A stretch of 64,000 nucleotides of DNA from Viridibacterium silvisoli (GCF_036017035.1 NZ_JAYXHS010000001.1:1054001-1118000), one strand, 5' to 3'; positions 35,755 through 44,532 are shown, counted from the first letter of the stretch. Notes: a model not told the origin generated them from the letters alone. Translations and numbers: made by a program.

Positions 35755-38085
35755 GTGGTGATTGAAGCCCTGTCGCATCGTTGGCGCAGCAGTTTCCGTT
35801 TCAAGCTGATTCTCGCCACCATCGTGCTGATCACGCTGACGGTGACGATCTACAGCGGCCTGCTGTTCTGGCACCACGCGCGCGCCTCGGAGACGGGGCA
35901 GAAGGAGCGCGCCACGCGTCTCGCGAGCCTGCTGGCGGAATCGCTGGCATTGCCCATGTACGAATTCAACTCGCTGGCTGTCGAGGCCGGCGTGAAGGCG
36001 CTGGAATCGCATGCCGACGTGCGTCGCGTGCGTGTGCTGGACAGCGCCGGCAAAGTGGTCGTCGACCGCGCCAATCCGGCCGAGGTGGGCGAGGTCTTGC
36101 TGACCATCAAGAAGGCGATCACGCACAAGACGCCCAAGCGCCAGCTCGACGTAGGCTCCATCGAGCTGGCGTTCTCGCGTACCAGCCTTGACGCCGAACT
36201 CTACAACGCCATGTTCGAGACCATCATCGGCGGCCTGTTGATGGCGGTTGCCACCATCTGTGCAGCGCTGTGGGCGTTTCGCTCCCTGACGCGCCCGCTC
36301 GCGCAGATCACCAACGGGCTGGACCAACTGGCGGCGGGCCAGACCTATGTGGCCTTGCCCGACACGGAGCGGCGCGACGAGTTCGGGCGCATGACGACGG
36401 CCATGCATCGTTTCCGCGACGCCCTCGTCGAGCGGCGCCAGGCGGAAGAGGCGATTCGCGAGAGCGAGCTACGTCACCGCGCCGAACTGGAGCAGACCGT
36501 GGTGCAGCGCACGACGCAGCTGGCCGAGGCCAAGGAGGTCGCCGAAGCCGCCAATCGTGCCAAGAGTGCCTTCGTGGCGAACATGAGCCATGAGATCCGC
36601 ACGCCGCTCAATGCGGTACTCGGCCTGGCGAAAATGATTGTGCGTGACGACAGCAACCCGCGCTCCGTGGACACCGCCAATCGCATCCTGCAGGCAGGCG
36701 AGCATCTGCTTGGCGTGATCAACGAGATCCTCGATTTCTCGAAGATCGAGGCCGGCAAGATGCAGATCGATGTGCAGCCCTTCGAGCTGGCCGCGGCGGT
36801 CAACAAGGCGGTTGAACTGGTGCGCGATCGCGCCATGCTCAAGCGCCTCGAATTCGACTCGCACATCGGCATCGACCTGCCAGGCTGGGTGCGCGGCGAC
36901 CGGTTGCGCGTCGAGCAGATCCTCATCAACCTGTTGTCGAACGCGGTGAAGTTCACGCAGCGTGGCGAGGTCTCGGTGGCGGTGTCGCGCTCGCGCGAAT
37001 CCAGCGACATCGTCTTCCGCATCTCCGACACCGGCATCGGCATGAGCGCCGACCAGGTCAGCCGCCTGTTCAGCGCTTTCGAACAGGCGGATTCGTCGAC
37101 AACGCGCAAGTACGGTGGCACCGGCCTCGGTCTCGTGATCAGCCGTAGTCTGGCCGTTCAGATGGGTGGCGACATCAGCGTGGAGAGCTTCCCCGGTGTC
37201 GGCAGCACCTTCACCGTGAGCTTGCCGCTGGCCGCCGTAACCGCGCAGACGCGGGCCCCCGTTCCAAGGGTGCGCGTGCAGCGGCTCAAGGGCTTGCGCG
37301 TGCTCGCCGCGGAAGACATCGAACTCAATCGCTTCGTGCTCGAAGACCTGCTGACCAACGAGGGCGCGACGGTGGATTTCGCCGAGGATGGCGAAAAGGC
37401 CCTCGCGCTCATCACCAGCAAGGGCGCTGAAGTGTATGACGTCGTGCTGACGGACATCCAGATGCCGATCATGGATGGCTACGAGCTGGCGCAGCGCATC
37501 GCGCAGACCTGGCCGCGCCTGCCCATCATTGGCCTGACGGCCCACGCCATGAGTGAAGAGCGCGAGAAGTGTCTCGCCTGCGGCATGGTGGCGCACGTTA
37601 TCAAGCCGATCGAGGAAGACTTGCTGATCGCCACGATCCTGCAGTACTGCGATCTGCCGCGCGAAGTGGTAGCTGCCGCCAGCGTGCAGACAGCCGACCA
37701 GCCCCCCATGCACATGCTGCATGACGTACGCCGTCTCATCGACTGGGATGCCCTGATGCATCGCTACAAGGGGCGCACCGCTTTCGTCGAGAAGCTCATC
37801 GCCACCCTGCTGCGCACACATGGCGACACGCCGCGGAAACTGCGCGAGGCCGTCAGGAGTCGCGATACCCAGACCATGAAGTTTCTCGCGCACACCCTCA
37901 AAGGCGTGTCAGGCAATCTCGAAGCGGGCGAGCTGCACGCGCTGGCGAAGAAGATCCATTCCGGCGAAGGTGAACAAAGCGACGCGCCGGTGCTGACGCT
38001 GGAGCTGGCCGACTCCCTGGAGAACCTGCTGGAGATGCTGGCGCGAGGTACGGCAGCCAAAGCCGCCAGCGCTGCGAATGACTGA
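35755..38085 (+). CDS. Hybrid sensor histidine kinase with HAMP, receiver and HPt domains
   Basis: A 776-residue membrane kinase starting at GTG (35755). It has two membrane helices (about 16-36 and 155-177) around a small periplasmic domain of about 115 residues, a HAMP domain, HisKA with H279 in ANMSHEIRTPLNAVLG, HATPase (GTGLGLVIS), a receiver with D567 in DVVLTDIQMPIMDG and a C-terminal HPt with H713 in FLAHTLKGVSGNLEA. It thus holds a full internal His-Asp-His relay and would need only an external receiver, for which the REC-GGDEF protein is the nearest. It lies 147 nt after the CHASE kinase, in the same direction. Confidence 0.93.
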   Translation: MVIEALSHRWRSSFRFKLILATIVLITLTVTIYSGLLFWHHARASETGQKERATRLASLLAESLALPMYEFNSLAVEAGVKALESHADVRRVRVLDSAGKVVVDRANPAEVGEVLLTIKKAITHKTPKRQLDVGSIELAFSRTSLDAELYNAMFETIIGGLLMAVATICAALWAFRSLTRPLAQITNGLDQLAAGQTYVALPDTERRDEFGRMTTAMHRFRDALVERRQAEEAIRESELRHRAELEQTVVQRTTQLAEAKEVAEAANRAKSAFVANMSHEIRTPLNAVLGLAKMIVRDDSNPRSVDTANRILQAGEHLLGVINEILDFSKIEAGKMQIDVQPFELAAAVNKAVELVRDRAMLKRLEFDSHIGIDLPGWVRGDRLRVEQILINLLSNAVKFTQRGEVSVAVSRSRESSDIVFRISDTGIGMSADQVSRLFSAFEQADSSTTRKYGGTGLGLVISRSLAVQMGGDISVESFPGVGSTFTVSLPLAAVTAQTRAPVPRVRVQRLKGLRVLAAEDIELNRFVLEDLLTNEGATVDFAEDGEKALALITSKGAEVYDVVLTDIQMPIMDGYELAQRIAQTWPRLPIIGLTAHAMSEEREKCLACGMVAHVIKPIEEDLLIATILQYCDLPREVVAAASVQTADQPPMHMLHDVRRLIDWDALMHRYKGRTAFVEKLIATLLRTHGDTPRKLREAVRSRDTQTMKFLAHTLKGVSGNLEAGELHALAKKIHSGEGEQSDAPVLTLELADSLENLLEMLARGTAAKAASAAND

Positions 38086-38096
38086 GTGACGCGAGC

Positions 38097-39083
38097 TCAG
38101 GACTTGCCGGCCTTCTCGCTGGAGCGCGCGGTCGAGACGGAATTGCATATGCCGCGCTTCTTGTCATAGGGATCGAACCAGAGCTCCTTGCGGCTCAGTG
38201 GATTGCTCGCAGACAGGAAGGGGTTGTCGAGGCGGATGATGTGCCGCGCGCACAGCTCGGCGCGCTGCAACATTTCGGCGTGATACGTCTTGACCATTTT
38301 CAGGAGGGTGCCGTCGCGCACCATGGATTCCAGCCCGTCGGTCAGGCGCTTGGCCAGACGCGGGTAGCGTGGCGAAACGAAGACATAGTTGGGCAGTGGA
38401 AAATACAGCAACAGCTCTTTGTCGATCGCCAGTTGCGGATCGGGCTGCACCATTGCGTCGTACTCGCTGAAAACTTCGTTCACGCCGCGTGGAAAATAAT
38501 CGAGACGATCGGCGAGCAGCATGCGCGTCAGTGCCGCCTGGTCGATCGCTGTTTCAAGCGTCAGGCCATTGGCCTCGAATACCTGGCGGGAAGACCAGCC
38601 GAGGCCGACACCCACGCGCAATTTCTTCAGGTCGGCTTCGTTGCGTACGCTTGCGAGCCTGTCCTGCCGGTCGCGCTTGACGAAGCCGATGCGGAAGCTC
38701 GATACACCCATGTCGAGCGGAATCCACACCGGAATCATGCGCTCCTCCCAGGTGGGCTGGATGGCTACCGTCGCCGCATTGATCTGATCGCCCTTGATCG
38801 CCTCGATCAGCACACGCTCGCGTACCAGGTTGATCTTGGTGTACTCGATGCGATAACTGCCGTACTTGGCGCGGGTGCGGCGCATGGCCTCTGCCAGTAC
38901 GAGATCGGAGTGCACCACGGCGCGTACTGCAGTTTCACGACGATGCAGCTTCAGCACGTCTTCAGCGCCGGCATGCGATGGCAGCATGCCCAGAATGCCC
39001 AGGCCAAGCACGCAATAGATGCGTGCGGCAGATGCAAACAGGTGTCGACGGGTGCGCTGGAGCGGTAGGAGCGGACGGATCAT
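38097..39083 (-). CDS. Periplasmic solute-binding protein, family 3-like
   Basis: A 328-residue exported protein related to bacterial extracellular solute-binding proteins of family 3. The start at 39083 places a hydrophobic signal segment (IYCVLGLGILGMLPSHAGAE) near residue 20-40 after an Arg-rich stretch. The body has ALTRMLLADRLDYFPRGVNE, then LPNYVFVSPRYPRLAKRL and GTLLKMVKTYHAEML, as in amino-acid-binding-like sensors that lack a transporter. No ABC permease or ATPase gene is adjacent. It is convergent with the HAMP hybrid kinase, stops 11 nt apart, so it may supply that kinase with a ligand signal; that is inference. Confidence 0.78.
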   Translation of the reverse strand: MIRPLLPLQRTRRHLFASAARIYCVLGLGILGMLPSHAGAEDVLKLHRRETAVRAVVHSDLVLAEAMRRTRAKYGSYRIEYTKINLVRERVLIEAIKGDQINAATVAIQPTWEERMIPVWIPLDMGVSSFRIGFVKRDRQDRLASVRNEADLKKLRVGVGLGWSSRQVFEANGLTLETAIDQAALTRMLLADRLDYFPRGVNEVFSEYDAMVQPDPQLAIDKELLLYFPLPNYVFVSPRYPRLAKRLTDGLESMVRDGTLLKMVKTYHAEMLQRAELCARHIIRLDNPFLSASNPLSRKELWFDPYDKKRGICNSVSTARSSEKAGKS

Positions 39084-39841
39084 GGCAAGAGGAACAGACA
39101 GTACGGCATGCTCGATATTACGGTTGATGGATAACGGCGCTTGAGTGCGGCAGGCGCTACCCATGCCGTGCAGCAATATGCCACCTCGCAGCCTCGCAGC
39201 GCGCGACAAGAGTGAAAATTGTTGTGATGTGCGCGTTATAAGTTTGTGCCATCGCCGAGCCCTCGCCTGACACGTGATGTCAGGCCTGGCGGCAGGTCGA
39301 CAAGTGGTGAGCTTTACATTCCTGCAATCTGCGTCGCGCAGAATCGCAGCCGGTTTCCGTCGAGCGGTCGCGCCTGACACGAAGCGTGACAGGGCTGCAG
39401 TCTGCTCGCGCGATCCGGCAAGCCGTCGCCGGCTTGCCGGCCAGGTGCTTTGTGCAGGGCCTTCGCAAGATGCAGTAGAGCATTGAAAGCATTACCTAAA
39501 GGAGGAGGACTCCGACCGCGGGCATGGCGGTTGCTCCACGTCGGAAAAACCTGCAATTGTCATTGCTGCGAAGCAGCAAACCTTGTCGTTGCTCAGGTTC
39601 TGGGGGATTGCCTGCCGAGCGGAATGACACAGAACGCGCAAAACACGCTATAAATCGCCCATCGCCGATTTTCGTTCGTCAGGTCCTGGAACGAAGTCCG
39701 TCGTCGAAGGCAGCAAGAACAGGCCATCACGACCGTGCGAGTCCGATCACCGCCTGAGGTCGCCGGCTGCGCCAGAGTGCGAGTTGGCAAGCTCCAGGCT
39801 AGTCGTAGTAACCACCCGAAAATTTACTCAAGGAGCACGCA
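39084..39841. other. Long intergenic region before the HU gene
   Basis: I see no gene in this 758-bp stretch. Open frames of 60-80 codons lack ribosome-binding sites at the right spacing; an AAAGGAGGAGG at 39498 has no start codon within 15 nt. A TATAAA at 39649-39654, with a poor -35 (ATGACA) 19 bp upstream, could be the HU promoter, leaving a leader of almost 190 nt. A small RNA is possible but not demonstrable. Confidence 0.4.
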
Positions 39842-40120
39842 TTGAACCAATCCGAACTCATCGCCAAAGTGGCCGAAGTTGCTGACCTCTCCAAGAGCGA
39901 CGTGGAGCAACTGCTCAAGACCGTGGGTAGCGTTGTGCAGGACGAGCTGAAGTCCGGCGGCGAAGTGACTCTGCCAGGCATCGGCAAGCTGTCTGTCAAG
40001 CACAAGGCCGCTCGCAAGGGTCGTAACCCTGCCACCGGCAAGGAAATCGACATCGCCGCCAAGAACGTGCCTGACTTCTCCGCTGCCAAGGCGCTGAAGG
40101 ATGTCGTTGCTGGTGCTTGA
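39842..40120 (+). CDS. hup: DNA-binding protein HU (beta-type)
   Basis: A 92-residue nucleoid protein of the HU/IHF family. The DNA-binding arm signature GRNPATGKEIDIAAKNVPDFS is intact and the N-terminal helices read NQSELIAKVAEVADLSKSDVEQLL. The frame opens with TTG, six nucleotides after AAGGAG, and no ATG or GTG is available at the conserved N terminus, so the TTG start is well supported. The protein bends DNA and compacts the nucleoid. A TTCG-loop hairpin with downstream T residues lies 59 nt after the stop. Confidence 0.95.
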   Translation: MNQSELIAKVAEVADLSKSDVEQLLKTVGSVVQDELKSGGEVTLPGIGKLSVKHKAARKGRNPATGKEIDIAAKNVPDFSAAKALKDVVAGA

Positions 40121-40178
40121 TTGCTGACCGATGCGCGGTCTCGCTGACGAGGCCGCACACAGGCAGTGGTGACAGGGG

Positions 40179-40203
40179 CCCTTCGGGGCCTTTGTCGTTT
40201 TCA
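40179..40203 (+). terminator. Probable terminator after the HU gene
   Basis: GGCCC-TTCG-GGGCC, a short stem with a stable UUCG-type loop, followed by TTTGTCGTTTT. Confidence 0.55.
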
Positions 40204-40233
40204 CGGATATGACGAGTGGGTCGGGTGGGTGCA

Positions 40234-40866
40234 ATGACGGCGAGTGACGAAGACAACAGGCTGCGCCAGATCAGTGGTGTCACGCTGAACCACTACAACC
40301 AGTCCGCTGAGTCTTTCTGGCAAGGCACGCGCGATCACGACGTGAGCCAGAACATCGCGGCGCTGCTGACGCATATCGAAGGCGAGGCGCCGTTCACGAT
40401 TCTCGATTTCGGCTGTGGCCCGGGGCGCGATCTCAAGCGCTTTACCGAGGCAGGCCACATCGCGGTCGGCCTTGATGGCGCAGAGCGCTTTGCGCAGATG
40501 GCGCGCGCTTACAGCGGCTGCGAAGTGCTGCACCAGGACTTCCTCGCACTCGACCTGCCGGCTGCGCGTTTCGATGGCGTGTTTGCCAATGCCTCACTGT
40601 TCCACGTGCCGACGCAGGAGTTGCCACGCGTATTGCGCCAGCTGCATGTCTGCCTGAAACCCGGCGGCGTGCTGTTCAGCTCCAACCCGCGCGGGCGTAA
40701 CGAAGAAGGCTGGAGCGGTGATCGCTACGGCGCATATCATGATCTCGATGCCTGGCGCGCTTTTGTGAGCGCGGCGGGCTTTGTCGAAGTGGATCACTAC
40801 TACCGGCCGCCGGGCTTGCCGCGCGAGCAGCAGCCCTGGCTCGCGAGCGTGTGGCGTTCCCGTTGA
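40234..40866 (+). CDS. Class I SAM-dependent methyltransferase
   Basis: A 210-residue methyltransferase of the Methyltransf_11/25 type. The SAM-binding motif I is ILDFGCGPGRDLKRF, motif II VGLDGAERFAQMAR and the later LHVCLKPGGVLFSSNPRGRNEEG includes the family's strand after motif III. Substrate is unknown. I use the ATG at 40234; a GTG six codons upstream is in frame but lacks a ribosome-binding site. It starts 113 nt after HU and is followed after 23 nt by the aldo/keto reductase, with which it may form an operon. Confidence 0.85.
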   Translation: MTASDEDNRLRQISGVTLNHYNQSAESFWQGTRDHDVSQNIAALLTHIEGEAPFTILDFGCGPGRDLKRFTEAGHIAVGLDGAERFAQMARAYSGCEVLHQDFLALDLPAARFDGVFANASLFHVPTQELPRVLRQLHVCLKPGGVLFSSNPRGRNEEGWSGDRYGAYHDLDAWRAFVSAAGFVEVDHYYRPPGLPREQQPWLASVWRSR

Positions 40867-40889
40867 TCACATCCATGGAGAGACCCGCT

Positions 40890-41723
40890 ATGAATACCGT
40901 CATCTTGCCTTCTGGCGAAACCGTTCCGGCGCTGGGCATGGGTACGTGGAACATCGGCGACGACAGGGCCGCGCGCGCCGAGGAAATCGCGACCCTGCAA
41001 TTGGGCGTCTCCCTTGGCCTGAAGGTGATCGACACGGCGGAGATGTATGGCGAGGGCAAGTCCGAGACACTCATCGGCGAGGCCATCAGCGGTCTGCGGG
41101 ACGAGGTGTTTCTGGTCAGCAAGGTCTATCCGCACAACGCTTCGCGCCGCGAAGCGATTGCCGCCTGTGAGCGCAGCCTCAAGCGCCTGCGTACCGACTG
41201 CATCGATCTCTACTTGTTGCATTGGCGTGGCAGCGTACCCCTGCACGAAACTCTGGAGGCTTTTACGCGCCTGCAGCGCGACGGCAAGATCCGCCATTTC
41301 GGGGTCAGCAACTTCGACGTCGATGACATGCAGGAACTGCTCGGCGAAGCCGAAGGCAAGGCTGTCGCCACCAACCAGGTGCTCTACAACCTCGCGCGGC
41401 GGGGCATCGAGTGGGACCTTCTGCCCTGGTGTCGTGATCACGGTATTCCACTGATGGCTTATTCCCCGATCGAACAGGCACGTCTGGTGGCCGAGAAACG
41501 CCTCGTCGATTTTGCCCAGAGTCACGCCATGACGCCCGCCCAGGTCGCGCTGGGGTGGTTGCTGTCAAAAGACAACGTCATGATCATTCCGAAGACGGCC
41601 AACCGCAATCGCCTGCGCGAGAACATGCGGGCCTTGCAGCATCCGCTGAGCGCCGGGCAGCTCGCCGAACTCGACGTCCTGTTTCCGCCGCCGACAAAAG
41701 CGCAGCCGCTGGAGATGCTCTGA
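40890..41723 (+). CDS. Aldo/keto reductase
   Basis: A 277-residue NADPH-dependent oxidoreductase of the aldo/keto reductase superfamily, with the (beta/alpha)8-barrel motifs of the DkgA/YeaE-like group. The catalytic tetrad is visible: Asp and Tyr in VIDTAEMYGEGKSETLIG, Lys in FLVSKVYPHN and His in LYLLHWRG. The NADP-binding end is MIIPKTANRNRLREN. The ATG at 40890 follows GGAGAGACCCGCT. The gene is 23 nt behind the methyltransferase. Its physiological substrate cannot be deduced. Confidence 0.92.
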   Translation: MNTVILPSGETVPALGMGTWNIGDDRAARAEEIATLQLGVSLGLKVIDTAEMYGEGKSETLIGEAISGLRDEVFLVSKVYPHNASRREAIAACERSLKRLRTDCIDLYLLHWRGSVPLHETLEAFTRLQRDGKIRHFGVSNFDVDDMQELLGEAEGKAVATNQVLYNLARRGIEWDLLPWCRDHGIPLMAYSPIEQARLVAEKRLVDFAQSHAMTPAQVALGWLLSKDNVMIIPKTANRNRLRENMRALQHPLSAGQLAELDVLFPPPTKAQPLEML

Positions 41724-41869
41724 ATTCGACGGCGTGAATGTCACGGCCCTTTCCAACGGCTGCAGAGGTTTCTGCTATCGGCGCCCGGTCGGGCTTGGAA
41801 GCAGGGTGTCTCCTGTGCAGATTTCCATGAGTCTGAAAGCACTGCCAACCGCAGGTCTCCAGAATCGGG

Positions 41870-42772
41870 CTACTTCACCGTAACCAGCGTACCTTTCAGA
41901 TTTACTGAAGCGGATTTGCGGTCGACTTCGCATTCCAGGTCGGTATCCTTGCCCGCAGGCTGTCCGTCGAGATAGCTCTGGATCTTGATGATGCCGTTGT
42001 AACCCTGCTCCTTTACATCCGAGACCATCGAGGCGAGGGCGAGCAGCGTGGCTTTCTTGCAGGCGCCTTCGGTTCCAAACTCGGAGATTCTTGCGTCATC
42101 CCCATACTCTTCGGGTCCCCAGCGTTCGCTGTACGCGGGAGCATGGTGCAAGCCGACGTGAGTCTTGATCGAGCCGAGAATCTGTCTTGCATCGGATGAG
42201 TCCAGGATTTCTTGCAGGGACAGAATGATCGCGTTCTTCGAAAGGGGGACCGTGCGTTTGGGTGGTACCCAGCGCGCAGGATCACGCTCGATTTCTGCAG
42301 CAAGGTCCGAAGCACTCTTGGTCAGGGCCAATTGGGCCGTCAGGCGTACGGTTGTAATCTGATATCCGGCATCGCAATCGAAACCGACGTCGCTGGAGCC
42401 TTGAGCACCCGCCGTTTCTCCTTTGATATTGACCACCGCATCGTAGCCTCGAGCAATAGCGTCCACGGTGAATGAGTGGAGCGCCTTGGCGAAGACCCGC
42501 ATGCATACGTCACGTGGTTCAGAGCGAATGAACACGCGACTGTTCTTCTCCGTTCCGGAGAATGTGTCCCGCCGAGCCTGTTCTCCCAGCTCAGGAGCTG
42601 GCATCGCACCCCAATAAAGCCTGACGGCAGGATTGAGGACCTCGCGGGCTTCAGGTGAAGCAAGCGCCGTCCGGAAACTATAAAAATAGAATCTGTCGCT
42701 CGTTTGTGCCCCTGCTGTGCTCATTGCACACACCAGCATCACAAACAGCAATGGAAAACCGTACAAACGCAT
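41870..42772 (-). CDS. Secreted protein with two copies of an 'excinuclease-like' domain
   Basis: A 300-residue exported protein (signal peptide MRLYGFPLLFVMLVCAMSTA, then GAQ). It holds two similar halves of about 120 residues. Each has an early V-x-L-Y/L-H segment, a cysteine plus aromatic/helix region (CMRVFAKALHSFTVDAIARG; CKKATLLALASMVSDVKEQG), a GYDAVVNIKGE or GYNGIIKIQSY strand and a late cysteine in GFDCDAG or DLECEVD. This pattern is the small periplasmic family often mislabelled 'excinuclease ATPase subunit' in databases; most members have one copy. The two cysteines of each half probably form a disulfide. Function is unknown. Confidence 0.68.
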   Translation of the reverse strand: MRLYGFPLLFVMLVCAMSTAGAQTSDRFYFYSFRTALASPEAREVLNPAVRLYWGAMPAPELGEQARRDTFSGTEKNSRVFIRSEPRDVCMRVFAKALHSFTVDAIARGYDAVVNIKGETAGAQGSSDVGFDCDAGYQITTVRLTAQLALTKSASDLAAEIERDPARWVPPKRTVPLSKNAIILSLQEILDSSDARQILGSIKTHVGLHHAPAYSERWGPEEYGDDARISEFGTEGACKKATLLALASMVSDVKEQGYNGIIKIQSYLDGQPAGKDTDLECEVDRKSASVNLKGTLVTVK

Positions 42773-42923
42773 TCGCCGCTCCCCGTTTCAATTCTTGTAT
42801 GCAGATATTCTAAGTGCGGAAGTCGACCAGTGAATCATGACCTGGCAGAAGCGTCACACTGTCATGCCTGCACCACTTGACTCCCTCCGCACTTTATTGA
42901 ACGATGCAGACTCGTTCAACGCG

Positions 42924-42937
42924 AAAGGAGGTGATCC
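42924..42937 (+). promoter_or_regulatory. Extreme Shine-Dalgarno, complementary to the 16S 3' end
   Basis: AAAGGAGGTGATCC is the exact complement of the conserved 16S rRNA 3' end over 14 bases. It precedes a GTG at 42938 with six bases between GGAGG and the start codon. It is far longer than a usual ribosome-binding site. Confidence 0.7.
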
Positions 42938-43009
42938 GTGGAGTATTTTTCATCTGTTGTGAAGTCGGGTGAAGTCAGCGTGAGTGCTTTGACGGAGTGC
43001 TCCGCGTAG
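42938..43009 (+). CDS. Possible 23-residue peptide gene
   Basis: A GTG-initiated frame of 23 codons ending in TAG encodes MEYFSSVVKSGEVSVSALTE followed by CSA. It stands directly behind the 14-base Shine-Dalgarno and is followed after 42 nt by a good rho-independent terminator, so the whole unit is a compact transcript of about 150 nt. The peptide is soluble, with one cysteine near its end, and I recognise no family. Alternatives are a dual-function or non-coding small RNA in which the anti-16S sequence acts as a ribosome trap or regulatory site. No promoter is obvious upstream in the remaining 165 bp. Confidence 0.55.
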   Translation: MEYFSSVVKSGEVSVSALTECSA

Positions 43010-43051
43010 ATCATCCGGTAACGCGACTCGATTACTGATGAATTGCAGAAG

Positions 43052-43078
43052 GGCCCGCCTGAACAGCGGGCCTTTTTG
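43052..43078 (+). terminator. Rho-independent terminator of the small transcript
   Basis: GGCCCGC-CTGAACA-GCGGGCC followed by TTTTTGTT, a strong 7-bp GC stem with T tract. Confidence 0.88.
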
Positions 43079-43218
43079 TTGCTTGTGTAGCCTGCTGGCG
43101 TGTCATCGCTAGCGATGCTACAAAGACCGAAGTGAGCAGCGGCGTTTGCGGCCCGGCCTTGCGGCATCCTGTTGTCCCTGTCCCTTATGCTTGTCCCGGC
43201 GTCCAGCAGGAGAATGCG

Positions 43219-44532
43219 TTGCTCGATCTGCATCAGACCAGAATCCACGATGGGCGCGAGCTGCTGACCCGCCGCTACGATGTGGTGCGTGCACTCAGCG
43301 AGACGCTGGCGGCGCCCTTGTCGGCGGAGGACCAGTGCGTGCAATCGATGCCGGACGCCAGTCCGACGAAGTGGCATCTCGCACATACCAGCTGGTTTTT
43401 CGAGACGGTGGTGCTGCGTGCTCACATGCCCGGCTACCGCGTTTTCAACGAGCACTACCACTACCTTTTCAATTCCTACTACGAAGCGCTCGGGCCGAGG
43501 CAGTTACGTGCCGAGCGCGGTCTGCTGAGTCGCCCGTCGCTGCCGGAGGTGATGGACTATCGCCAGCATGTCGACGCCAGCATGCGCGATTTTGCAAGGG
43601 CAGCAGACGAAGATACATGGTCCGTCGCCGCGCCGATGATCCTGCTGGGCCTCAATCACGAGCAGCAGCACCAGGAGCTGTTGCTGACGGACATCAAGCA
43701 CCTGCTGTCGCGCAACGCGCTCAATCCCGCCTACTGCGCCGGTTACCCCGCCAGCTATTCCATTGGCACATCAATCCAGGCACAGGATGTGCTGTCCCTC
43801 GGCTGGGTGGACTGTCCGGGCGGCCGTGTCGAGCTTGGCCATGAAGGCGCCGGTTTTGCGTTCGACAACGAAACGCCGCGGCACGAGGTGCTACTGCGGC
43901 CGTATCAGCTCGCCAACCGCTGTGTCACAAATGGCGAATATCTTGCGTTCATGGCCGATGGCGGCTACCGGCGGCCCGAGTTCTGGCTGTCCGATGGCTG
44001 GGCGCTGAGCAGGGCACAGGACTGGCGCGCACCCTTGTATTGGCAGGAGGCGCAGGAAGCCGGTGACGGCATCTGGCGCAACTTCACCCTGCACGGCCTG
44101 CGTGATATCGATCCGCTGGAGCCGGTATGCCACCTGAGTCTTTACGAGGCTGCGGCCTACGCACAGTGGGCTGGTGCGCGTTTGCCGACGGAGTTCGAGT
44201 GGGAGGCGGCGAGTCTGGGCGTTGCGTTCGACGGGCGCTTCCTCGATGCCGCGCGACTGCATCCCGCAGCGGCGCAGCCCGGCGCGGGTTTGCAACAGAT
44301 GTATGGTGATGTCTGGGAGTGGACACGCTCATCCTACGATCCGTATCCAGGCTTCAAGCCCCTGAACGGCGTCGTGGGTGAGTACAACGGCAAGTTCATG
44401 GTCGGCCAGGTCGTGTTGCGTGGGGGCAGTTGTGCCACACCGGAAGGACACATACGGCCGAGCTACCGCAATTTCTTTCCACCGGGTGCGCGCTGGCAGT
44501 TTTCCGGCTTGCGCCTGGCACGAGACCTCTAA
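43219..44532 (+). CDS. egtB: Ergothioneine biosynthesis sulfoxide synthase EgtB
   Basis: A 437-residue non-haem iron enzyme that joins trimethyl-histidine (hercynine) with cysteine or gamma-glutamylcysteine and oxygen. It has the DinB-type iron-binding domain (HLAHTSWFFET near residue 55; NHEQQHQELLLTDIKH with the HxxxHxE motif near 150) and the C-terminal formylglycine-generating-enzyme fold (RLPTEFEWEAAS; DVWEWTRSSYDPYPGF; RGGSCATP; SYRNFFPP). I choose the TTG at 43219, which has AGGAG six nucleotides upstream; a GTG at 43132 is in frame but its extension is Pro/Cys-rich and unlike the family. egtD follows after 11 nt. Confidence 0.93.
   Translation: MLDLHQTRIHDGRELLTRRYDVVRALSETLAAPLSAEDQCVQSMPDASPTKWHLAHTSWFFETVVLRAHMPGYRVFNEHYHYLFNSYYEALGPRQLRAERGLLSRPSLPEVMDYRQHVDASMRDFARAADEDTWSVAAPMILLGLNHEQQHQELLLTDIKHLLSRNALNPAYCAGYPASYSIGTSIQAQDVLSLGWVDCPGGRVELGHEGAGFAFDNETPRHEVLLRPYQLANRCVTNGEYLAFMADGGYRRPEFWLSDGWALSRAQDWRAPLYWQEAQEAGDGIWRNFTLHGLRDIDPLEPVCHLSLYEAAAYAQWAGARLPTEFEWEAASLGVAFDGRFLDAARLHPAAAQPGAGLQQMYGDVWEWTRSSYDPYPGFKPLNGVVGEYNGKFMVGQVVLRGGSCATPEGHIRPSYRNFFPPGARWQFSGLRLARDL

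Noticed and set aside
39524..39757. 77-codon frame before HU
   Set aside because: The AAAGGAGG lies about 20 nt too far upstream, and the sequence is Arg/Ser-rich without a domain pattern.
40598..40613. Third parS-like site (GTTCCACGTG inside the methyltransferase gene)
   Set aside because: Only the left half matches; the right arm (CCGA instead of AAACA) is lost.
42924..42937. Fragment of a 16S rRNA gene
   Set aside because: The match is to the complement of the 16S 3' end only, 14 bases long, correctly placed before a start codon, with no further rRNA similarity.
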